From positions 140,197-204,196 of the forward strand of contig VXBA01005479.1 of assembly GCA_013399895.1 (NCBI GenBank): a stretch of 64,000 bases of DNA. The letters are read 5' to 3'. Both the position numbers and the translations under genes were made by a program. The notes under the pieces were generated by a model. The model was not told the origin of the DNA, ran no database searches, and saw only the letters and a program-made list of their open reading frames with translations. The stretch comes from Serilophus lunatus (taxonomy: Eukaryota; Chordata; Aves; Passeriformes; Eurylaimidae). Shown piece after piece: positions 23,285 through 35,790 of the stretch; the stretch's first letter is position 1; each line of letters starts with the position of its first letter.

Positions 23285-25598
23285 CTGAAACAGAGACATA
23301 GAAGGGCTCAAATATTGAAGTGAACAATAAATTGCAAGTATTTTCAATACATATGTTACTTTCCTTATGAATAAGAGAATAAAATGATTTGTGACATATT
23401 TTTGGTAAAGTGATGTTCAGCATACATTTGTGAATTGGTTTGGGGATTTTAGCCTCCTGTTTGCTGCCCACATCTCAAGAGTTTCTGGTCACTACACATT
23501 ATTTTTGCTGAGTGTCTTCCAAGCCACATGCCTGAACCTTCATTTTGATGTCTGAAATCAGCACATGGTTAACATTACCCAGATCTATGGAAAAAAACAT
23601 GACCTTGTGCCTCTGCAAAGGGTTCACCATCTTCCTTCAAAAGAGCTAATTCAATTTGCTACTGTCCTATCCATTTATCCAGCCACTACATCACACCATT
23701 GTGTAATGAACACTGCACTGTTCCACCTTTGGACTGGATCTGTAGTACTTTAGCTCAAAGTAGATGTGGTGCCTCGATTCCATCACAGACAGGGTTATTT
23801 CATTTGAGATAGAGAATAAAACCAGGAATAAATCAGCAAGGATCTACAGTCATTGCCTCAAATGTTATGTTTATGCTAACTGCTTTTTAAGAGTGCTTAT
23901 ATTCATGACTGCATGAAGGCTATGGACTGTTTTCTAATGAGAATAGTTTTTCATAATAATGAAAGTGAAAGCAGAATTTTGGTCTATGCTTACTTGCTAC
24001 AAAAGAGAGAAAACTGATCACAGCAGGTCTTCTCTGACAGCTGTATTACTTTGTGTTATTTGAATGATGAAGGATGCATGAAACAGAACTATACCTTCAA
24101 CTCCTCGTGATGCATTAGCTCTTGGTTTTTGGATGTGGGTGGTTGTTGTATTTTGCCACTGTTGCCTAGTGAAGTAATTTATAATCATAAAAAGTGGGTG
24201 TAAAATTCATCCCCATGAGAATGATCATGTATTATAACCACTTTATATTAATTTTGCCTTAGTATACCTGATTTTGTAAGATGTCAGGCAATAGTGTATT
24301 TCTCCTGTATCTTGGAGATGAGTGACTCAAGATTAAAGAACTAAAATATTAGTGTAGATGATGGTGAAGTCTCTTGGCAAAGGTTTATGACTACCTTTCT
24401 GTCCCAGTCCAGTTCCCAAATCCTAGAATCACGCTATCTCTATTTCTGAAGACTTTGCGAAGGAGCATTTCTTAGAAACATTTCTAGCCTGAGGGCAGCA
24501 AATAAGTCCTTAACAAAAAATGTATTTTCAGCATGGAGATTTGGCACCTACTCATGTGCATAGAGCAGCATCATGTGAGAGCACATCTATTCTTGCCAGT
24601 CCTTTGCAGCATCACTCACCAACATGTGTTGCGTAAGTACTGATTTTTTCACTCATAAGTAGTGTTCTCCAGCATTAACAGCAGTAGTACCCAATGGAGA
24701 GACTTTTTTCAGCCCTACAAGCTGAGGTCTGTAGACTCTGGACATAGGGAGCTGGCCAGAACATTAGTGGCTGCTTTCCTAGGGATCAGCTCCACGCAGT
24801 TGTTGTTGGCAATGGGTAGTCAGTGACTGGGGCTGTGTGTTAATTCAGGTGCAAATTTTAGTGGGAGAGGATGGGGGGCCTCCACCTGCTGTCTTCCATT
24901 TCCTGTTCTACCAATGTTAATGTCATTTCCCAGGGCAATGAAGACTTTGCATTTCTTCAACTTCATTGTTAAGGTGCTGAAAAGGTGTTTTCATGCTGTA
25001 CTATTAACCTGAGTGGTACTCGAGCTTTATGTAGAAATAGCAAAAGCCTCTTCCTATCTTAGGCCCCATTGTACAAATCTGCTCTTTTCTTCTCTGGTTT
25101 CTCATTTCTTCATTTTTTTCCTCATGTGTTACATAACCAATAGAAGCATCAAAATGGAAAAAGTCATTCACTACTGAGCTCAAATCAAAACCAAGGCAAG
25201 GCAGTAATGACACCTCCCTTCTTGCCCCCAGCACCTTCCAGAATGTTTTCCTATCAATCTCTAAGTTCATGACAGAATGTCTGGGTTTCTCTTTCAACTG
25301 CATATATGTAATCTCTTATGAACTAAATTGACATATAAATGACTAAGAAATTTTCAAATGTCCTAAAAAAATTAAAAATGCCACGGAATGTAATGGCCTA
25401 TCATTGCTATGGTGTGGATATGAAATAATTCTAAAAATGCATGTTCTGTGTAGATATTATGTGTAAATTGGAAAAAAATGTCCTTTACTTATTCAATATA
25501 TGAATCTTAAATGAAAACTGTTTTGTTCAGGAACATTCTGGGAATATAGAAAAAAATATATGCCAAACCCAAATAGGTTAGCTTTCAAGTGCTTGTAC
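23285..25598 (-). other. COL15A1 intron, about 2.3 kb
   Basis: Unique sequence; no recognised repeat or exon. A 99-codon minus-strand ORF (25004-25303) has no recognisable content. Confidence 0.62.
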
Positions 25599-25643
25599 CT
25601 TAGGTCCTAATGGTCCACGCTGTCCATGTCTTCCTGCAGAACC
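25599..25643 (-). CDS. COL15A1: COL15A1 exon, 45-bp Gly-X-Y block
   Basis: Fifteen codons (residues 353-367): GSAGRHGQRGPLGPK. Acceptor TTTTTGTAG, donor AAG/gtacaa, phase 0. Five perfect triplets rich in Arg and His. I do not remember an equivalent in the mammalian protein, so it may be absent there. Confidence 0.88.
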
Positions 25644-26441
25644 CTACAAAAATACATTGAGTTTGCTGGTAAAGCCATGTAGCATTTCATAATAAATTTT
25701 GTCAGAAAAAACTCTAATTCAAAACCTCAATTGTTACAAAAACAATGTTGGAGACCAGTAGTATCAGCAAAGAATAATAAAGCACCGTTTCAGGGTTGTT
25801 GTTCTGATAAATACTGCCTTGCTCTATGTTATCACGCAAGGATATAAAAATTTCTTTTTACAAAGTCAACTTTAGTGTTGTCACTGCATACTATACATAT
25901 TTTCAGAAAGTATTAGAAATAAAGTTGTCCAAGTGCATTTCTTGCAAAGATTTGCATTCAATGGCTTATGATTTTTTGAATTTGTTTCCTTGGCTAAAAT
26001 TAAGGTATGTTATCAGTTGAAAGGCAACACAGTCTTCCTATATTTAAAAGCAGTTTCCCGAAACATTTGTTTCAAAAAGCACTAAGCATCCTGTCTTCTC
26101 TCTATGTGTTGACATCAGCTGTAAAGTGCAATTATGACTCTTTGATGGTAAAATGGACAACAGGTCATTATTGATCATTTTAGAAAGTTGAATGGAAAAA
26201 AAAAAGGAATTCAGAAAGTGACTGAGTTGTCTTCATCTAGAATATGAAGACAGTAATAAATACTAATGCTAAGTAATGCTAAAACACCAACAGAACTTTA
26301 CACTGGTCTGTGGAAGAGACTAGAAACCCTGTAAATGACAGCTGAGCCTACAGACAAAATAAATTTTATACTTCTGCTTCAAAACATAATCATTACTTTC
26401 TGATAGAAGATAAAAAATTTCACAGGTACAAACATAATGCC

Positions 26442-26529
26442 AATAAATGTAGTTTATTTCCTACACATAGCGATAATAAATGTAATGTATTTCCTACGCA
26501 TAGTGATAATAAATGTAATTTATTTCCTA
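26442..26529. repeat. 33-bp minisatellite, about 2.7 copies
   Basis: Units start at 26442, 26475 and 26508; the third is partial (22 bp). Each begins aataaatgtag/aataaatgtaa and contains tatttccta; full units differ at only a few bases. Confidence 0.95.
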
Positions 26530-27060
26530 ACAGCCACTTTGAGTTTCAGCCCTCTTAGAAGCAGATACTCTGCTTTCATTCAAACACAACTGGGGACTCT
26601 GGAGCTGTCATGGGTATAAATGGCTCATAATGCAGTACCAGTAAGTACATAAAAACATTTTTGTGCTTACAGCAAAATTCTTATGTGCCTTCTTTACTGA
26701 CTCTGACTTTGCAGAGTAATTAAGCAGTAACAGAAAAATTTTTGTTCAACTGCAGCAAGACATTTTTTGAGTTGAGTTACTTGGAAACATTGCCTGTTAT
26801 TAAACCGAAAATGAGAGCAAGGCTGTCATTATGCAGGTCAGAATAGGCATTTTTTTGCCCTGCTTTTGTGCACTAGCTTGTTTCAGCAAATGAATTTTTG
26901 TGCCACTTTTTTAGTAGCTAAGAAAATACATAAGAGGGAGAAAAGTCCTCTAAGTTATTGAGTCGGCCATAACTTCAGTGACTCATGATTACTAGTACTT
27001 TAAACCAACACAGTAAAGAGCTGCTTAAAGTCACTCCTGTCTGTTCATTTCTGATGATTC

Positions 27061-27718
27061 ATGGAGTCATAGAAACAGGGTTGTAAGTGCATGTGGAGGC
27101 CACCTAATCCAATCACTCTCTTAAAGTGTCACCAGCTCTAGATAAGGTCAGTGTCTCTGTCCAGCAAAGTCTTAATATCTTCCAAGAGCAGATCTTCTGT
27201 AACATACCTGGGAAAATTGCCCCAGTTCTGCACCAACCTCCTAATGAACAGGCTTCTCCTAAGTCTTAGCCTGAACATCTCAAGCTGCAAATTGTGACCA
27301 CTGTCCTTTGTTGCACCATCTGACACAACAAAGAGCAGCTTGGCTTCACTGTATTTGCAGTCGCCCCTCAGAAACCTATAAGCAACTCTTGGATCATGCT
27401 TTTGTCTCCTTTTTTTTTGTGAGACTAACCCTTTGGAGCTCCTTCAGCCTCCCCTCACTGGTCATGTACTCAACATCCCATGTAATCTGTACAGCTCTCT
27501 GCTGGACTGTGTTCTCCACATCCTTCTTGTAGCGAGTACCAAAAAATGGCTTCAGGATTTCAGTACAGCCTCACTAACCCTGAGGGAAGGTCTATAATAA
27601 TAGCATCTCTACATTTGCTGGCAGTGCTCTTTCTGATGCATTCCAGTACAATTTTGCCTTATTTGCAGTGACAGTGCATTGTTGCCTAGTGTTCATTCTG
27701 TTGTCTACCATAACCTAA
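27061..27718 (-). mobile_element. CR1 LINE 3' fragment, old
   Basis: Starts with a CR1-like tail (ggagtcatagaaacaggg) and contains the reverse complement of CR1 text ('aatgaacaggcttctcctaa', 'tgctggactgtgttctccac', 'atccttcttgtagcgag'). Strongly diverged. Confidence 0.75.
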
Positions 27719-28324
27719 GGTCAGCAGCAAACTTGGGAAACTCCAAACTTGGGAAACAAGAGTCAGCACTATATTCCCATATTCCCTACCTGATGATTTA
27801 AAATGGCCCACACTAGCAAAAAAAAATATCTCTTGAGACACAGTAATGGAGGAAAAAAAGCATTCCTTTTTCCATGACGTTGCTTCCACACTACCGAGAA
27901 CAATTTTTAAATTTAAAAGTGACATGTCAGGTTATGAGCATTTGGTTGTCAAATTATTTCAGTTTCATCTCCATATCGGCAATTCATCTTCATAGGCAAG
28001 AAAGGAATCTATTAGGGTAAAAGAGGAAATAGAGAACTAAATAAAAGGAAACCCCCTACTTCATCCTTTATATCTCAAAAATATATCAGAGCAGAATCAA
28101 AGAGTCATTTTCTAGTGAGGCATCAGAGAAATACCATTCAGATCCCATGAAGGACACAGTTACTGTAATGACATTGTAGAGCAAGTGAACCCAGTTCAGT
28201 ATAGTGACTCTCAGTCTACAGCTGATTGGAGATGTATGTTTCCAAAATGCAGAAAGGAGGATGCTTTTGTTTTGAAAAACCCCCTCAACAAATTGCACTC
28301 CCTTCCCACAAAACATCCACTTAC

Positions 28325-28393
28325 CTTTAGCCCCTTTGATCCTGGAATCCTGGATTGACTTAACAGGCCAATGCTACCAGATCCTTCCATGTC
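28325..28393 (-). CDS. COL15A1: COL15A1 exon, non-collagenous interruption with Ser-Gly site
   Basis: 69 bp, residues 330-352. Starts DMEGSGSIGLLSQSRIPGSK and returns to GLK. Acceptor CTTCTGTTAG, donor AAG/gtaagt, phase 0. EGSGS after acidic residues is a plausible chondroitin sulfate site. A long pyrimidine tract begins about 90 bp away in the upstream intron. Confidence 0.9.
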
Positions 28394-28484
28394 CTAACAG
28401 AAGAGAAAAATATTCTACAGAATTTAAGAAAATTTTTTTTTTTTTCTTGTTTTAGGGAAGAGGGGGCTGTGGTGTAGTTTGTTA

Positions 28485-28737
28485 CCCTTTCCTTTCCTTT
28501 CCTTTCCTTTCCTTTCCTTTCCTTTCCTTTCCTTTCCTTTCCTTTCCTTTCCTTTCTTTTTCTTTCTTTTTTTTTCTTTTTTTTTTTTTTTTTTTCCTTT
28601 TTTTTCCTTTTTNCTTTCCTTTCCTTTCCTTTCCTTTCCTTTCCTTTCCTTTCCTTTCCTTTCCTTTCCTTTCTTTTCTTTCTTTTCTTTCTTTTCTTTC
28701 TTTTCTTTCTTTTCTTTCTTTTCTTTCTTTTCTTTCC
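28485..28737. repeat. (CCTTT)n/(CTTTT)n polypyrimidine tract
   Basis: About 250 bp almost purely C and T on the plus strand (purine-only on the transcribed RNA, GAAAG-type repeats), with one N at 28613. The first half is (CCTTT)n, the middle T-rich, then CCTTT, and the end TTTTC/TTTC units. Confidence 0.97.
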
Positions 28738-29213
28738 CCAACTGCTATGTTTTCTAGAGTCCTATAAAAGCTGAAAACATATATCTTAATCTTATCTCAT
28801 TAACATTATTTTTGGCCAATGGGTGATGTTGTGGAGGAAGGCTTTTCTCAAATGTGATAAAAACATGTTGATCTTCCTTACAGAAACTCAATTCTTTACT
28901 GTTTTGCTCTAGCACTTCAGGCTGAATAGCATAAGGCAGAAGTGAGATAACATCACAGTTTAAAGTATGTACTATGTTTAAGCATTCTGTAGCAGTATTT
29001 TCTTGTGTAGTATTTTCCTACTACCCAGCTATGGAAACCATGTAATGACTAGTAAGGATTACAGTACTGACTTATGGCAGGAAGAATTAGTAGAGAGTTT
29101 GGTAAGAGCAGGAATCATTTTCACAAATAAAGGTCCTTCCTAGTTCTCAAAAGTTGAATGTTTAACTCTTACCTAAAATACAGTGTACTGAAATTGAGCA
29201 GAAAAAAAGTTTC

Positions 29214-29590
29214 ATCACAGAATTGTAGAATTAATTATGTTTGTTGAAAGAGATCTCAGAGACTATGTAGCCCAATTTCCTGTTGAAAGCAGTGTCAACA
29301 CTGAATTCAGAACAGGTTGTTTAGGGATTTGACCACTCAGGCCTTGGAACCTTCTAGAGATGGAGGCTTAAGCCTTCACCAGACTAAGCAAACTCAGTTC
29401 TGAGAGACTTTAAGACACTTTAATGGACAGCCCACTGTCCATTGCCATGGTGTTCTGCTGACTTCAGAAAGAAGTTTCTGTGTAGTGGGAGTCCTTGAGA
29501 GCAGCATCTATATTTCCTTTGGAGGTTTTCTAGTAGTTTTAGAGGAAACTATACAGCAAGCAGCAATCTCTCTCCAGCTTTCATTGTTCT
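29214..29590 (-). mobile_element. CR1 LINE 3' fragment, old
   Basis: Starts tcacagaattgtagaatta and continues with 'gaaagagatctcagagactatgtagcccaa' in degraded form, as in the CR1 3' region. The right border is uncertain. Confidence 0.65.
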
Positions 29591-32500
29591 ATGACATTCC
29601 AGATCCATAGCAGAAGCAGGAGCTACCAGTTCCAAAGCAGCAAAGAAATAAAATTGTGGGCTGCCATAATTACTTTTCAGTCCCAGCACCATCCCTGTCA
29701 TGTTCCTATCCTTTGTCTTATGCCTAATCTAGACTTGTCAGACTGTGCTTTGAAACATCTGGATAGACCATGCCACTGAAAAGTGAAAATCTTAATCTTT
29801 CTTTGTTCCACTTCACTGCTCACACCCATACAGCCTTCAGTTTCTACATCAGCACCATGTATTGAATCCTCTCGCTTTTCTTTAAACCACTAAAAAGGTA
29901 GAAAATATGTTACTTTTTGGGTGTGGGATAGTTCTGCTATGTTTCTCTAAAAGTTTAGTAAATTAAATTGGCTTGCAGAAGGATTGATGGAATGCTGGAG
30001 GCTAGTGCATGTGAAGGGCATGCAAGTGCCAGGAATGTCTGTAGTTGTGAGGAGGAAGAGGAGTAAAGCAGAATCATCACCTCCTAGTGACAACAAGCCC
30101 CTGTACATATTTATCATATTTAGAGGACTCATGCTCCATGCCTACTTACATTTCTGCTAGTTAGTGACTTGAAATGTCTCAGACTAACATAGGTGTGACA
30201 CTCTGGAGATGGTGCAACGGTAAGGGTGGGAGACCAATTAGATGAGCTTAAGCTGCTAACAAATGACAGCCTCATGCCAAAGTTATGGAAAACATCGGCT
30301 GACCTGATTCCATTTAAAAGGTGACATCTTACTCTTTTGGCCTTTTCTGCCATCTCCGCAAGAGCAAGAGAAGGAGAAAGAATGGGCAGCTGGAATCAGG
30401 TTTTGAGGACCAAAGTGAGAGAACTTTTATGCAACTTCACTTGAGATTGAATGTTATTCAGACTTTCATTCTGCACATCCATCAGCCATCAGTGTATCAA
30501 ATACCAATAGAAGATCTCCTTATCTTCTCTTTGGTCTGTTTAACCAAACACTCACTACTTATGGTAAAAAACCACAAATTGTGTTTCTGTGTCCTTTCCC
30601 TTGACTGCTCTGTAGCAGTCTGTTTTTCCCTTTAAGAGAATGCTTGATGCCTGCTTTATATAACATACCATCTCTTTTGACATCTGCATGTTTTTAATGG
30701 GTTTTCCAGGTACCTTCTGCAGCTCAAACTGTTCTTTTGGCAAGCATAAGTGCCAGCAAACTCCATGCCATTTGGTTTTTGCACATAGCTGATCACAGAT
30801 GCTAACAAGTGCTAACAGGAATGTTTTGCAGAAACAGCCTTACAGCAATAAGCAGACTGCCAACCGAAAGGTAGTGTCACCCTAACAAACTGGCAGATCA
30901 TGGTGCTGCCTTAACAGATGGCACGGGTGGGCATCCAAAAGATCAGCTAGAACTAGCAAGCCTGTTTACAGTAGCATTCCTTTAAGGGAAACAACAACCA
31001 TGACAATTCTGTTTGGACTAGATGATGTTCAAGTTGAATTTAGTCAATACACTCTTACTGCAGTTATAGCTGAGATCCTTCTGTGTTTGCATCCATAAAA
31101 GTGAGGACTTCCAGTTTTCACTCTCTCCTGCTCATCTGCTAACTTCACTTTTCTGAGACTTAGGTATCAAAAGCAGCAGCTTGATCCTAAGTTCCTAACT
31201 GAGGGGAACTATGTGTTGACACAACGAGGCCATGCTGGCTTCTACTCAAATAGTGTGAATGGGGAAAAGTGGAGACTCTCTTAACACTGGGTCCTCAAGT
31301 GTCACAGAAGATGACTCTAAGTCAGAGAAGACATCATCCTCGGCTAAAACTCAGATCAGGCTTGGGTTGAAGATGTGACTTATCAGTAGACCCCAACTCA
31401 TCTAAGACAAGTACGTATTTATTAAGAAGAGACTCTGTACCAACCTTTATAGTGTGCCTAAGTTAAGGCAATGGAGTTTTTGTACATTTAAACTTCATGC
31501 TGTTTCTTGCTAACAATTGCAGTGCTGGCAATTAAGAACTTGTGAACTGCTGGAGAGAATTTTTTGTCCATTGAAATCTACTGGCATCAATGATGTTATA
31601 AATCAATAGTGTATATAAGTCCAATATTATTTAGTCAGACAAAAGCAAAATCTGTCTCTAAATAAGCATTAGTTGTCACCTTGAGGTTACAGTAAAGAAA
31701 AGAGAAATACAAAAGAATATCTACAGAAAAGTGTAAATACTAGGAGAGACATGTAAGTAAACTGGAATCTTTAAAACACTACCAATGCTCTGCAATAGTT
31801 TCGGTCAAACATGGTTTACTTCTCTGATGAAACTGCCCTCAGTTTCTATGCAAACTTTTATTATATCCTGTTACATCAAAAACTCTGGAAAGTCTTTTTT
31901 GAGCCAAACAGCTAAATTAGAAGTGAAAAGTCCATGGAAAAAAGGAAAAAATAGGGAACACACATATGTGAATATTGATGAAGACAATTTATCAACATCT
32001 TTTCACAAAGATGCTAATGCAGCAGCTCTAGTTCTTGAACCTGGCTGTGCATCCCTTGCCTTTCAGCAGTGCAAAGCCACTTTCTGCCCTAACAAGATCA
32101 TCAGATCAGTTCTCAAATGACATGTAAAACTTATCTTGATTTTGCCAGACCTCATTTTTGACAGGTATTATTTTCAGAAGTAGAAAAAGTAGCATCTGCA
32201 GTTTTATTTTTTTAATAGAACATTTTTCTTCTAAGAAAAATGCATCAGAAATGACCAATATGTGTCTCTGTATTTACACCTTACCTAAGTGTAGTGTCAA
32301 AACTAAACTTGTGGCCTCATGAGTGACAGCATGGGAAATGTCATAACTTTAGTGGGGTCTGGAGTTCCATTTTAATGAACACTGTCAGGCCTCTATGTAT
32401 AGTTAGATTTTGCTCTGAAATATTTACATGAAAAAAAAACACTAAATAAGTTTTCCCTTGTAGCGCAGTATTTGAGTATCTGAGTATTTTATATTAGCAA

Positions 32501-32795
32501 TTATCTATGCATCAAAATTAGCACCTGAACACTGTTACTACTGAGTAGTTCAATGAATACTGGCCAAAGAAATCCATTACTTCTGTGATCTAAGCATGGC
32601 CAGTTATATGGTCAAATGTAAAAGGAATTGTAGGCTACTCCTAGGCAAATTTCAATCTAGAACAAGTTACTCTCTCAGTCATCAATTCAGCCTTAAATAT
32701 CTGTGAAATACATGGGTGTTCACATTGTGATATGTGAATATACCTCTGGAGGAAGTATATCCATAGCTACAACAAACACCATAATAGCAAAATAC

Positions 32796-32948
32796 CTCAA
32801 ATCCCAAGCTGTAGCTTAGTCCTGGTGGTCCAGGAGGTCCAGGGGGCCCAGGAGGCCCAGGAAGTCCTGGTGGTCCAGGTTTCCCAGGAGGTCCAACAGC
32901 ACCAGCTTCTCCTTTGGGACCAATTGATCCAGTGACTCCAGTATCACC
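32796..32948 (-). CDS. COL15A1: COL15A1 exon, Pro-rich Gly-X-Y block running into the FED interruption
   Basis: 153 bp, residues 279-329, the longest exon here. Starts GDTGVTGSIGPKGEAGAVG, then a GPP-rich stretch likely to form a very stable helix, then leaves the collagen pattern with LSYSLGFE. Acceptor ATTTTAG, donor GAG/gtattt, phase 0. Together with the next exon it gives LGFEDMEGSGS, a motif I associate with type XV. Confidence 0.94.
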
Positions 32949-33455
32949 CTAAAATAAAAAGTCAGTCTACTGATATACTTAATATGCATAATTAAATGCA
33001 AGTGAGTAGATTTATAGAATCACAGCTTGGTTTGGGTTGGAAAAGACTTTAAACTGCGTCTAGTTCCAACCCCCTTGCCATGGGCAGGGACACCTTCCAC
33101 TAGGTTGCTCAAAACCCCATCCAACCTGGCCCTGGAACACTTCCAGGAAGGGGTCAAGCCCGGTTGTCTTCATGGCCCTCCTCTGGACTTGATTCAAGAA
33201 GCCCATGTCTTTCTTGTTCTGGGTGTCCCAGAACTGGACACAGTATTCCAGATTTGGTCTCATGAGAGCACAGCAGGGGGGAGTATCACTTCTCTCAAGC
33301 TGTTGGCCAGTACTTCATAAAGAAGTATTGAGAAGCGAAGTTTGTTGACTTCATTAGGTTTCACAATAATAATCTTTTGGACTTCTCATCCCTTTTCAGT
33401 AATGTACTGTATCAGAGTGATACTGTCACTTGATAAAGACAGTCTTATTTGTTAC
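32949..33455 (-). other. COL15A1 intron, about 0.5 kb
   Basis: More than half is a CR1 3' fragment (33012-33318). Confidence 0.8.
33012..33318 (-). mobile_element. CR1 LINE 3' fragment
   Basis: Reverse complement of the CR1 3' end: 'tttatagaatcacagcttgg', 'ccttgccatgggcagggaca', 'accttccactaggttgctca'. It is the same subfamily as the plus-strand copy at 42066. Minus-strand reading gives RPNLEYCVQFWDTQNKKDM. Confidence 0.9.
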
Positions 33456-33491
33456 CTTTGGACCAACAGAACCGGGAAGACCTTGATCACC
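33456..33491 (-). CDS. COL15A1: COL15A1 exon, 36-bp Gly-X-Y block
   Basis: Twelve codons (residues 267-278): GDQGLPGSVGPK. Acceptor TTTTACAG, donor AAG/gtaaca, phase 0. Four perfect triplets. Confidence 0.9.
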
Positions 33492-34412
33492 CTGTAAAAG
33501 AAAATCAAGCCTAAATATTTACAGTAAGAGCATTAGACAGGCTACAAAAATGTGTTTATTATATTTTTTCCTTAATAAAAATGCTCATAGACTCCTGTGT
33601 TGTTTAATTTAATGTCCTTTACAAGAATGTCCTTTATCTGAAACATTAAACCTCTTAGTTAAAAAGAAAACTATCTGTAATTCAGGGGTTATAATAACAT
33701 AATAATAGTTCTGGTCTAGTATGCTGACAGGACTTAGTCTTGTATTTCAATTATTGATGCAGATTTTAAGGTTTGGAGCACACAGAATAATCATTGCATA
33801 TCACATCCTCATGCTTCTGAACGTAAATGTCAAAATTCTTATAGGATATAACGGAATTGGAGACTGATCCCATACAAGTTGTTTTGAGCACCATTCCAAA
33901 CATGGGATGTGATGATCAGTATGATTTTAAGGCTCCTCTGCAGCAATCAAAATTTTATCAAAATTTGCTTTTATGCACTTTACTTACAAACCATTTTTTG
34001 TCACTTCTATTTTATGAAATAGATGGAAAGTCACAGCATGCAAATAGTTCTTTTCCAAACTGCACTGAATCTAGTGGAATTGTTATATTGACAAGGTCCT
34101 GTCTTACTCATTCAACAGAAATATTACTTTAGTAAGGTCTGAAAAAAATTAGTAAGCACGAGGAGTAAAATGATAGTGTTTTCTTCCAAAATCCACTGTC
34201 AAATGTTACTCCAAGGAACAAACTGAATTCACTTTCAATGCATCCTTCAGTTTCTCCTTGTAATATTCTCTGGATTAATTTGGAATAATTATTAAAGTAG
34301 ATATTGCAATATAGATTAAAACAAGGTTTAAAAAAATAGTAGTAGAAATGTAAAAATTCTATTATCCCAATGTGCTGTGGATTTTATTGAGCTGGTGCAA
34401 ATACATAGTACT

Positions 34413-35170
34413 TCACAGGATCACAGAATTAACTAGATTGGAAAAGACCTTTGAGATCATCAAGTCCAACTTGTTACCTAACACCAAGTAAACCATGACA
34501 CTAAGTGCCACATCCAGTCTTTTTTTAAACATTTCCAGGGACAGTGACTCCACCACTACCACCCTGGGCAGCCTATTCCAATGGTCAATCACTCTTTCAG
34601 TGTGGAATTTTTTCCTGACATCTAGCCTAAAGTTCCCCTGCTTGAGACTCCCACAGCTTGAGACTTTGTCCTCTCATTCTGTCACTGGTTGTCTGGGAGA
34701 AGAGACCGCCCCCCACCTGGCTACAACCTCCCTTAAGGTAGTTGTAGACAGTGATAAGGTCTCTCCTGAGCCACCTCTTCTCCAGGCTAAACAACTCCAG
34801 CTCCCTCAGCCACTCTTCATAGGTGCTCCAGAACCCTCACCAGCATTGTTGCCCTGCTCTGGTCACATTTGAGCAACTCAACATCTTTCCCAAATTGGGG
34901 AGCCCAGAACTGGACACAGTACTCAAGGTGAGGCTGAATACAGGGGAAGAATCACTCCCCTGGTCCTGCTGGCTGCACCATTCCTGATACAGGACTGGAT
35001 GCCATTGGCCTTCTTGGCCCCCTGAGCACACTGCTGGCTCATGTTCAACTTGCTATCAACCAGTATCCCCAGGTCCCTTTCTGCCTGGCTGCTCTCCAGC
35101 CACTCTGTCCCCAGCCTGTAGCGCTGCAGGGATTCGTTGTGGCTAAAACAGGGGGTTGTTGTAGCCAAAC
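34413..35170 (-). mobile_element. CR1 LINE 3' part
   Basis: Starts tcacaggatcacagaatt and runs through the CR1 3' region. Minus-strand reading gives RYRLGTEWLESSQAERDLGI and LVDSKLNMSQQCAQGAKKAN before breaking. Truncated at about 35170. Confidence 0.93.
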
Positions 35171-35790
35171 TTCAATTTCTAATGGAACTTTTATCAAATA
35201 TACACAATGCAGCAAACACACTAATTGAGGCAAAACATGTGAATTTTGCCCTTTCCTTTTTCAAGGATTATGCTTTTTTGGAAAATGTATTATCTCTTCC
35301 GATTGCTTCCCTTTCCACATCAGTTTCTCCCTATAATATGCAATTCAGGTTCAGTTTACTTCAGCTAGACTTCTTTCTATTCTTATACTCCTTCATGTAA
35401 AACATATATTACAACACACACAGGTTTTGTTTCCTGATTTGTAATATATGTACTGCATTTTCTGGATAACTGTTAGTTCCCATGTGTGCCAAAATTTTAA
35501 CAACCTCAGGCTTTTGAAATCACAACTCAGAGCCTGCAGCCTCCAGAGGCAAAAATACATCAATATTCTGGCCATTTAAGACTTGCCCTTTCATTTCCCT
35601 TACAGTATGTGAGCTTACATTATACACTTAAGAATCTGCTTCAAGTTCTTGTGCATAGAGTATGTTGTAGACGCTCACTAGAGGAGAAAATTGTGTCCTG
35701 TAGCCTTTGTGTCTGCTTTTTCCACATCCTTCTTGAAGTGGGGTGAAAATTATGGACTCAGTATTTAAAATGCAAACTTACTAGCCTTCC

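Larger units (their letters stand above)
25644..28324 (-). other. COL15A1 intron, about 2.7 kb
   Basis: Holds a three-copy 33-bp tandem repeat and a degraded CR1 copy; otherwise unique. Confidence 0.75.
28394..32795 (-). other. COL15A1 intron, about 4.4 kb
   Basis: Contains a large pyrimidine tract (28485-28737) and an old CR1 fragment. The remainder is unique AT-rich sequence with chance ORFs, such as those at 30321-30635 and 31785-32120. Confidence 0.72.

Noticed and set aside
28424..28757. ORFs rich in Lys/Glu/Gly or Phe/Leu/Ser/Pro on the two strands.
   Set aside because: Produced by the (CCTTT)n tract; they are simple-repeat translations, not proteins.
30321..30635. 104-codon plus-strand ORF.
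   Set aside because: No recognisable domain or supporting context; consistent with chance.
31785..32120. 111-codon plus-strand ORF.
   Set aside because: No recognisable motif, no exon-like borders, and a composition consistent with chance.
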